Shown in pieces: positions 57,436-64,000 of a DNA stretch of 64,000 bases (positions are counted from its first letter, which is position 1; each line of letters opens with the position of its first letter). The stretch is from assembly GCF_030463565.1 (NCBI RefSeq), contig NC_134676.1:3706001-3770000 (forward strand). Reading direction: 5' to 3'. The notes under the pieces were generated by a model, which saw only the letters and a list, made by a program, of their open reading frames with translations, did no database searches and was not told the DNA's origin. Source of the DNA: Pelecanus crispus (taxonomy: Eukaryota > Chordata > Aves > Pelecaniformes > Pelecanidae). The position numbers were made by a program, and so were the translations under genes.

Positions 57436-58369
57436 TACAGGTTGGAAAAAAAAAAAACCCAACATAGATACAGGTTGAATAGATTTTGTTTGTAGAGCCG
57501 CCAACCTTGCATCAATAAGAGCTGGCTTTGCGTCGGAGAAACTGGGGTGTTGGGAAAGGTGGTGAAAGTTCAAACATCCTTTGCTTTTACAACCGCTGAA
57601 GTTGGCTCCGGATCCGGTGATTTTCGGTGATGGAAACCGATGGGTTGAATTTATAGATGCTAAAAATTGCCGGGCATCGCCGCTGCGGGGGAGCTCCCCG
57701 GAGGGGTTGTGCGTCCGTTCGCGTCTCGGTGTGCAAGGTGAGGTTTTGAGTGGAAAAGCAGGGAAAATGGCAAAACAGCCGAGAAATCGAACAGCGAGAT
57801 GGGTGCTGCTCGCCCACACGGGACGGCTGCCGGGGACCCCGCGGCTGGGCTCCAGCGGCACCTTCCTGGGCAGAACGGATGGAGTAAATAACTCCATAAA
57901 ATCATCCTTCGAGCGGGAATCAAATAACAGGAGTTTTATTTGGAAAAGGAGTTAGGAGCCTGAAGTTACATCACTGCGTTTGAACTGATGAATTCATTTT
58001 CTTTGGAAGCCGGGCTGAGACTTTCTAGCTCATTATAAGGAACAAACTCATAAATCTTCATACGCGGAGGCCCGTAGTTTTCCTGTTCTTTGTCACAGCC
58101 GAGCATGGAAAATACATCCCCGGTGTCAGGAGCACGAAGCCTTGACACACCTGAGGCGTCGCACCGAGGTTGTTCTCTGGAGCAGCCGGCACGCTGCGGG
58201 CTTTGCCGAGCCCCGAATCCCCCGGGCTTTGCCCGCCGTGGGAGGATGCTGCGGGGTGCCGGCGATGCCAGCCCGGCTGTGCCGCGGTCCCCGCCTGGGA
58301 CGCGGCTCTGCCGCTGCCACCGAAAGCGGGGCGGGATGAGCACAAGGAGCTTTTTGGTTGGGTCTGTGT

Positions 58370-58550
58370 TGGGTTTTTGGGTTTTTTTGGGGAGGGTGTG
58401 TTGGGTTTTTTTTGGTTTTTTGGGTTTTTTTTATTTCTTTTTGTTTTGGGGGGGGTTGGTTTTTTGGGGTTGTTTTTTTGTTTGTTTGTTTTTTGGGGGG
58501 TCTTTTGGGGTTTTTTGTTTTTTTTTTTTTGCTTTTTGTTTTTTTTTTTT
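58370..58550. repeat. G/T-only low-complexity stretch
   Basis: Alternating runs of G3-G8 and T3-T12 with almost no C and only two A. The G-rich strand is the transcribed gene's coding strand, so the nascent intron RNA would be G/U-rich with G-quadruplex potential. It is not a telomeric repeat (no regular TTAGGG). Confidence 0.8.
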
Positions 58551-58659
58551 AATCCGGGTGCTGCCGACCTGCCCCATTTTATAGCCCGGGGCAAACCTCT
58601 GCCGGCCTCCGTCTGCGAAAGCGGGGTGCCAACTCCGCCGGAGCGCCGGGAGGGTTAAT

Positions 58660-58980
58660 TACTTAATGAATGTAATATTCTCTATAATTGCTAAGCGTTA
58701 TTAATCCAGAGTAAAGCGAGAGGCGAGGGGAGGGGTGTGTGCGTGGCCAGGCTTGTGAACTCCGTCCCAGCGCCGTCCCTCCGTCCATCCCTTGCTTGCC
58801 CCCGACCCGGGTTGGGGCTGACGCAGTCTGTCCGTCGGTCCGTCCGTCCCTGGGCGGCGACCCTGCCTGTACGTGAGCGCTGCTTCGCCGCCTGCTCTTC
58901 GGAATAGGCGTGATTAGATTATGAAGGCAGACAGAAGTAATGATTAACTTTTTCAGTCTGCATGCTGTCTCCAGTCTGGC
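58660..58980. other. Unique AT-rich segments flanking a GC-rich stretch; possible enhancer
   Basis: TTAATTACTTAATGAATG at 58656 and ATTGCTAAGCGTTATTAATC at 58687 are AT-rich with homeodomain-like cores. A GTCC-repeat stretch follows (58827-58850). Then GCGTGATTAGATTATGAAGG (58907) and AGTAATGATTAACTTTTTCA (58936) precede three AGAC/GTCT half-sites. No repeat family is recognised. Confidence 0.3.
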
Positions 58981-60619
58981 GCTGGGTGTTTTTTTTTCCC
59001 CCTAAGTAGGCCCTGGCCCCGCGTCGACAGGGTATTAGGTTGTAAAGAAAGCCAGGAGGAATGAAGGCAAGGGAGGGAGGGGAAAGGGGGGGGGGGGGGA
59101 GCCTTTTCCATCGGATCCGGGACTGGAATTTATTGGCAGGAATGCAGTAAATGCTCCAAATGCCAGCCCAGCTAAACAGTTTTCATAATTGTTACGGAGC
59201 GGGGCACGACGGGCGTGAAAAGGACTTTTGTTCCAACCCTGCTTTTTCCATGGATTTACATCCCTGCAAGGGATGCTGCTCTGGGAAAGGGAGCTCGTGG
59301 GTGGGGTTTTTTTTTGGGGGGGGGGGCGGTTAACACATATTTACATCCCTTTTCAGTCTTTGGGGAGAATTCTAGGTCAGTGTGCTGTGGGGAGAGGCTT
59401 TTTTTTTTTTTTTTTTTTTTTGTGGTGTTGAAATGAGAGCGGCAGCGATGCCGTGTGTGTGCATGGAATGCAGTTGGGGGGGGGGGGGGGGAAAATCCTA
59501 ACACACACATCTGGGTATTACTTACCCGTTTGGAAATCCTAGACTGCTCTGCTTCAGTTTTTATTAAGGTCTTTACAAGGTTTTTAACGTGTAACCCACA
59601 TAGCTACATGTTGTCAGTGGAGAGCTGTGGCTTTCCTGGGGGCCATATCCCTGCCCTTCCCGGGGCATCGCCAGGTACCAGGCGAAACTTCCCCCCTTGC
59701 AACAGTGGTGCTTTATTTTTAATTGCAAAAGTGTTTTAAGGTCTTCATCCTCTAAAACCGAGCTCGGTGGCTTGCGTTGAGGGGGGCTGCGACCCCGGGG
59801 CTGGCGTGGCCCCGATGGCCTCCGACGGCTTCGGCATCCGCGTCGGTGATTCCTCCCCGCGCTGGAAAGGCGATGGGCGGGATGCTGTCACGGGAGCCTC
59901 CAGCACAACCCAAGCCTGGGGAGATATTTTGGCAAGCTCATCCTCAGGTCTGATTTGCGTTGCTGTAAGTCAGGAGCCCTTTGTTAGCTGGTTTCTCCTT
60001 CTCAGAAGGTTTCTGGTTGCGATCTGGGTTGGGGATGGGTGGAGAAGAGGTGTGTCTTGGTAGCTGCTGAGAACGAAGCACGGAGGTGTTTGCTCGTCTC
60101 CGGGAGCTGGGGCTGGTACCGGCCCCGAGTCACTTGGTGGTCTCACGGCAGCATCTCATGAACGCTGGCTTGGGCTTCCTGGTGTTTTCCAGGGGAGCCT
60201 CTTGGCTGATCGTCATTAAAATGCAATTATTCCGGGTTGCTATCAAAGCAGGGGAGGAGGTCGGAGGGTGCACGGGGCTGCGGAGCATCCTGCCACACCT
60301 CCCGAGCCAGCAAGTCCTCCCAGGACTTCCCCACCAGCACAGGAGAACTGCAGCGGGGACACACGCAGCAAAAATAGGATTTCTGGGGGTTTTCTGCATG
60401 GACCTGCATGTGCCTATCCGGCTGGCCCGGGGGTCTTAAAAACGCCGTGGATGTTGGCAGCACCCCTCTGGAAGGGTCTCCCCTCTTGAAGCATCCCTTC
60501 GTCCCACCCAAGCGCGGGTTGGAGCTTGGGGAAGGGATTCCCGTCCTACCGCTTTTTTGAAACAAGGGAAAAGTTTTCCCACACCTTTGAGGGGTGCAGG
60601 AGGAGAGGCAGATAAAGAA

Positions 60620-60725
60620 GGTTCTTTAAATTAAAACTTCAAAAATAATTAGACTGACTGTATACTAAACAACAGCAAAGAGGCCCATTTACTGTAAATA
60701 TTATGAATGGATTTGGCTGGCTTCT
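60620..60725. other. Unique AT-rich block, possible conserved element
   Basis: Non-repetitive sequence including ATAATTAGACTGACTGTATA, ACTAAACAACAGCAAAGAGG and TTTACTGTAAATATTATGAA. It combines homeodomain (TAATTA), SMAD half-site (AGAC) and forkhead-like (TAAACAAC) motifs. The call rests on composition and motif density only. Confidence 0.3.
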
Positions 60726-60999
60726 TCATCCCCACCCTTCCTCTAAGGCTTTTCTCTGAGCTGAGTCGAAATTCGGCCTTCAGACAGCACGGTACTCTAT
60801 AATTTGCATGGCTGATGAGGCCCGAAGCCTGGTACGGAGGAAACTGGAGTCAGCTGGCTCCTCTCTAACCGCTGGAGACAGGCAGACAGGCATTTTTGGT
60901 GTGTGCCTGCATGTTTTTTTTTTTACCCTCTTGTAGCTGCAGCCTTGCTTGGCTTTTAAAGAAAATGGGCACAAAAAAAAGGTTCTTCTCGAGTCATTT

Positions 61000-61080
61000 T
61001 TAGCCGTGGTAATTGATTAATCACCGTAATTAGACAGTAGCAGTGACTAATAGGATGTTTATGAATCAAATTTCTGGTTT
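61000..61080. other. Homeodomain-motif cluster, possible enhancer
   Basis: GGTAATTGATTAATCACCGT contains TAATTG and the 10-bp palindrome TGATTAATCA (61014-61023). TAATTAGACAG with another TAAT core and a SMAD half-site follows, then AATAGGATGTTTATGAATC. The sequence is unique. Function is not shown. Confidence 0.3.
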
Positions 61081-61962
61081 GGTGGACTCCATGAACTCAG
61101 CAGTTTCACTTTGGTTCTTTCTTTGCCATCCTTCGGTGCAGAGAGCATCGGGGAGCTGGGCTTCCTTCACATGTATATATTGATCATCCTCTTCTTTTTC
61201 AAGCTTGGACTTCCCTCTTGGGCCAGCCTTGGCGTTTGCTGTACTGGTGCCCGCTCTTGAGGCTTTGTAGGTCTGCAACAACATGCTTGCCAGGGACCCT
61301 TTCTTGGTTTGTTTTCTTGCTTTTGTGTCCCATCCCTGAATGAACCCTCAAAGGTCAGGGCTGGGTTCCAGGTTGGGAGAAGGTTGACTCAGGACGCCAC
61401 CAAGTTGGGGTGGGAACCTTAGGGGATGTCCTCAGGGATCAGTCATCTCTACCCACCGTCTAACCCGACCTCGTTTTTGTCCTGATTTCACAAGAGGGTT
61501 TCCCAGCCATGGTGAAGGTGATGGAAGTTCTTGGTTGGGTCACCAGGGGACTGAGCAGAGCACTCCCAAGCTTGTAGGTCACCGCCAACATGAGTCTGAA
61601 CCAAAGCCCTGGTTACAAATACCAGGAAATCCCAGACTCTTTCCCCTGATGGCTTCTGCAAAATTTTATCCTCTGTGTCCCCATCAGACTTGCAGGGTTT
61701 CAAATCTGTTGGCAGCATCTCGGCTTCTGGATACCAGCCCTTAGAAAACTTCAGCAAACTGAAGTCTTGCGGGGGGGAGACTCAGGTGGACATTTAATTT
61801 TTGTGCAAGGTTGACTTACTTCACTAGGAGCAAGGAGCCATTTAAATGATTGGGTGGACAACTTGTTAATAAACTAAAGAAATAATCTTAAGGCTCTTTA
61901 GTTAGCATGACTACTGTATATGTTGAGTAGTAAGAGCTGCCTAATTAGACATAGACACAAAT

Positions 61963-62115
61963 TTATGGTCTAGCCTGTCAATCCGCGGATTAAGGACTCC
62001 ATAAGTACCTACCGACACGATGGGCTGTAATGGCTCCTAAAGAGATGTTATGGTCTATCGTGTCAATAATCCAGAGATTAAGGGCTCCCTAAGTATGTGT
62101 TGACGTGACCAACTG
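61963..62115 (+). repeat. Imperfect tandem duplication, 85-bp period
   Basis: TATGGTCTAGCCTGTCAAT (61964) and TATGGTCTATCGTGTCAAT (62049) start two copies. Both continue with a GATTAAGGACTCCATAAGTA versus GATTAAGGGCTCCCTAAGTA block. Identity is about three quarters by eye. Old local duplication of unique sequence. Confidence 0.8.
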
Positions 62116-63365
62116 TCCCAGCTCTTTGGGGGCTCTTGTGTTGGGGCAGTGGAGGGACCCCATGGGCCACCTTGGGCGGTGGCATCCCTGCAGTAGGTAA
62201 GGGTTTATTTTCTCTGCAAACAACGGGAGCTTAACACATGGCCGTCCTCTAAATTAGCCTTTCAGAAATCATCCCAGCCATCAAAAGCAGGGGGGCGGTG
62301 AGGAAGCTGAAGCTGTCTAGCCCTTGCAAGCAGGGAGATATAAAAGGTTTTGGGGCAAACGTTGCCGTGGGTGGTGTCTCCAGGCTGCCCACAAACTCCG
62401 TTAAAGGCACAAAGACCCTTTTCTGCAGCAGGATATATCCTTTAATTTGGATTTTTTTTTTCCCTTGCTTTTGCAAAGCATACCTGGAAATTGGGCTTTG
62501 AAGGATTTTTCTTGGGTTTTTTTGTTTGTTTGTTTGTTCCCCCGCCCAAGTACCCTGTAAATTACCCGAGAGACTGGAAAGGAAGTAAAAGTTCCCTTTT
62601 TGGTGCCCGTTTTGATTTGCTTTGATGAGCTGTGTGGTTGCACGTCATGCTCGTGTTCTCCTCACCTTGATGTAATGCCTGTTCGCTTCTTGAGTAAGAG
62701 TTCAGGGGTGTGTTTGTCCTGAGATGCTGCTAGTAAGACGAAGGGCCAAACTCCCACTGGAGTCTCCCGAGCTGCCCTGAGGACTCTCCAGAAGAGCATG
62801 CAAAAACCCATAAAAAGCCCTGGCGTTTGTGTCTCCATCTCTTCCATCTTGACAAGCAGGAGAAGATGGGGGGCATGGCTCTGCCCTGGGCTCGCAAATG
62901 CCACTTAAGGTCAGCCAAGAGAGATTACCGGGCGCGAGACATGCTGAGCTTGGTCTCAGCCTTGGCCCCGGCCAGACGACACGTTGTGCTGACACCAGTC
63001 CAGCCAATTTTTTTTAAGCTCAGATGCCCTACGCATGTGCTGGCAGATAAAGGAAGAAGGACCGTAGGTTCATCTGCTCATCGGCAGTGCCACGCATTGC
63101 TCGTTTTTCCAGCAGAAAGCTGCCTCCTGGGAAGCCAGGCAGGGATCTCACCACCCCTTTGGGTCTCCTTGGTGCCCCAGGAGCTCACATCTGGGTCCTG
63201 GTCCTTCTAGGAAAGATCCGTATGACCAAACTCCTTTTGGTGCTATGGTTTCTTGGTGGACATCTAAATTAATTTATCTGTTGCCTTTACCAATTCATGT
63301 CGGGTTATCGGTTGTGCGTGCAGTGTCTCCTCCGCAAATGGCCCCGGTGAAGGTACCACCTTGCA

Positions 63366-63480
63366 CCTGAGCAACCTGATCCAGTTGAAGATGTCCCTGC
63401 TCATTGCAGGGGGTTGGACTGGATGACCTTCAAAGGTCCCTTCCCACCCAAACCATTCTGTGATTCTGTGAGTCTATGAA
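63366..63480 (+). mobile_element. CR1 LINE terminal fragment (copy I)
   Basis: GAGCAACCTGATCCAGTTGAAG through GGGGGTTGGACTGGATGACC to AACCATTCTGTGATTCTGTG and AGTCTATGAA is the last about 110 bases of a CR1 with its terminal repeats, in sense orientation to SMAD7. Confidence 0.92.
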
Positions 63481-64000
63481 AACGAGGAGGCTTTTGTTAG
63501 CACTTCGGGGTAGATGATGCCATGGTGGTTTGTGTCAGGGTTGATGTTTGGTGGGAAATCCAGCCCCAGGGATCACAGAGGAATGAGGGAGAGGAGGGGG
63601 TGTGATGGTGAGAAGTTCAGGAAGAGCATGAGAAGGTGCTTTGGGTCAAAGCTGCTCTTACCCCAAAAAAATATACGAAAATATATTAAAAAAAAGTACA
63701 AATACATAGTTTGAAACACTTCTACAGTTGGATAATTTAATTTGCATCTAATCCTAATATCATTGAGGAAAGATCCAATTACAGGCATTTAAAAACCTAA
63801 TCAGGAGCGCAGTTGTATTCCCAATTTCAGCGACGAGTTGTTATTATCGCAGATACCAGCGACAATTTAGATAGCTCTTGACTTGATCAGATGGGAGTAG
63901 TCCCGGCGGGTGAGATCGCTCAGTGTGTGCTAAACTTGCTGTTTTCTTTAGAGGTCGGTTGATTACAGGAAAACCTTTAGCTATGTCAAAACAAAACAAA

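Larger units (their letters stand above)
48637..64000 (+). other. SMAD7: SMAD7 intron 3 (first 15.4 kb, continues past the window)
   Basis: No stretch after 48637 encodes the MH2 domain, so the remaining sequence is taken as intron 3. Human SMAD7 likewise has a large last intron. It holds two small CR1 pieces, local duplications, the pyrimidine tract, an AT palindrome block, a G/T-rich stretch and several AT-rich unique blocks (56170-56330, 58660-58980, 60620-60725, 61000-61080) that could be enhancers. No second gene is supported; frames of up to 175 codons outside simple repeats are not recognised. Confidence 0.8.

Noticed and set aside
58370..58550. Interstitial telomeric repeat
   Set aside because: The G/T runs are irregular and lack TTAGGG units.
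1..64000. tRNA, rRNA, CRISPR array, bacterial operon or viral genome features
   Set aside because: None was seen. The CR1 elements, introns and CpG island make this vertebrate nuclear DNA, and no intact LTR pair or retroviral frame was recognised.

Overview
The window looks like vertebrate nuclear DNA, most probably from a bird. It carries about ten 3'-end fragments of CR1 LINEs (the dominant retrotransposon of birds and other sauropsids), GT-AG introns, a very GC-rich promoter, and long non-coding stretches with stop codons in all frames. I see no bacterial, plasmid or phage gene organisation. The one gene I can support is the 5' part of SMAD7 on the + strand, the inhibitory SMAD of TGF-beta/BMP signalling. 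Three coding exons are visible: 42196-42706, 43236-43289 and 48562-48636. Their phases agree, and together they encode the N-terminal MH1-like domain, the PY motif that binds SMURF-type ubiquitin ligases, and the start of the linker. The exon for the MH2 domain was not found and should lie beyond position 64000, so the window ends inside intron 3.

Layout. 1-39500 is intergenic DNA upstream of SMAD7, with CR1 fragments, two MIR-like SINE relics, microsatellites, small palindromes and local duplications. An inverted repeat at 35.3/37.3 kb contains a CR1 3' end plus the same non-CR1 flank on both arms. 39570-40455 is a GC-rich minisatellite of two interleaved boxes. 40562-40603 is an AT/T tract. 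40621-40637 holds a palindromic SMAD-binding element and an E-box, the arrangement known from the mammalian SMAD7 promoter. 40640-42195 is a CpG-rich promoter/5' leader with purine tracts and upstream AUGs. 42196-48636 holds exons 1-3. 48637-64000 is intron 3, which includes a 980-nt uninterrupted pyrimidine tract (54888-55867), several local tandem duplications and a few AT-rich blocks that may be conserved enhancers.

How it fits together. SMAD7 is a feedback inhibitor. Activated SMAD3/4 is expected to bind the palindrome at 40621 and induce SMAD7, which then blocks and degrades the receptors through SMURFs recruited by the PY motif of exon 2. No second protein-coding gene and no undescribed multi-gene system was found. 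The unusual content is structural DNA around a dosage-sensitive gene: the minisatellite next to the promoter, the homopyrimidine tract, a tandem splice acceptor, upstream ORFs and the CR1-associated inverted repeat. All comparisons were made by eye; no alignment or database search was run.
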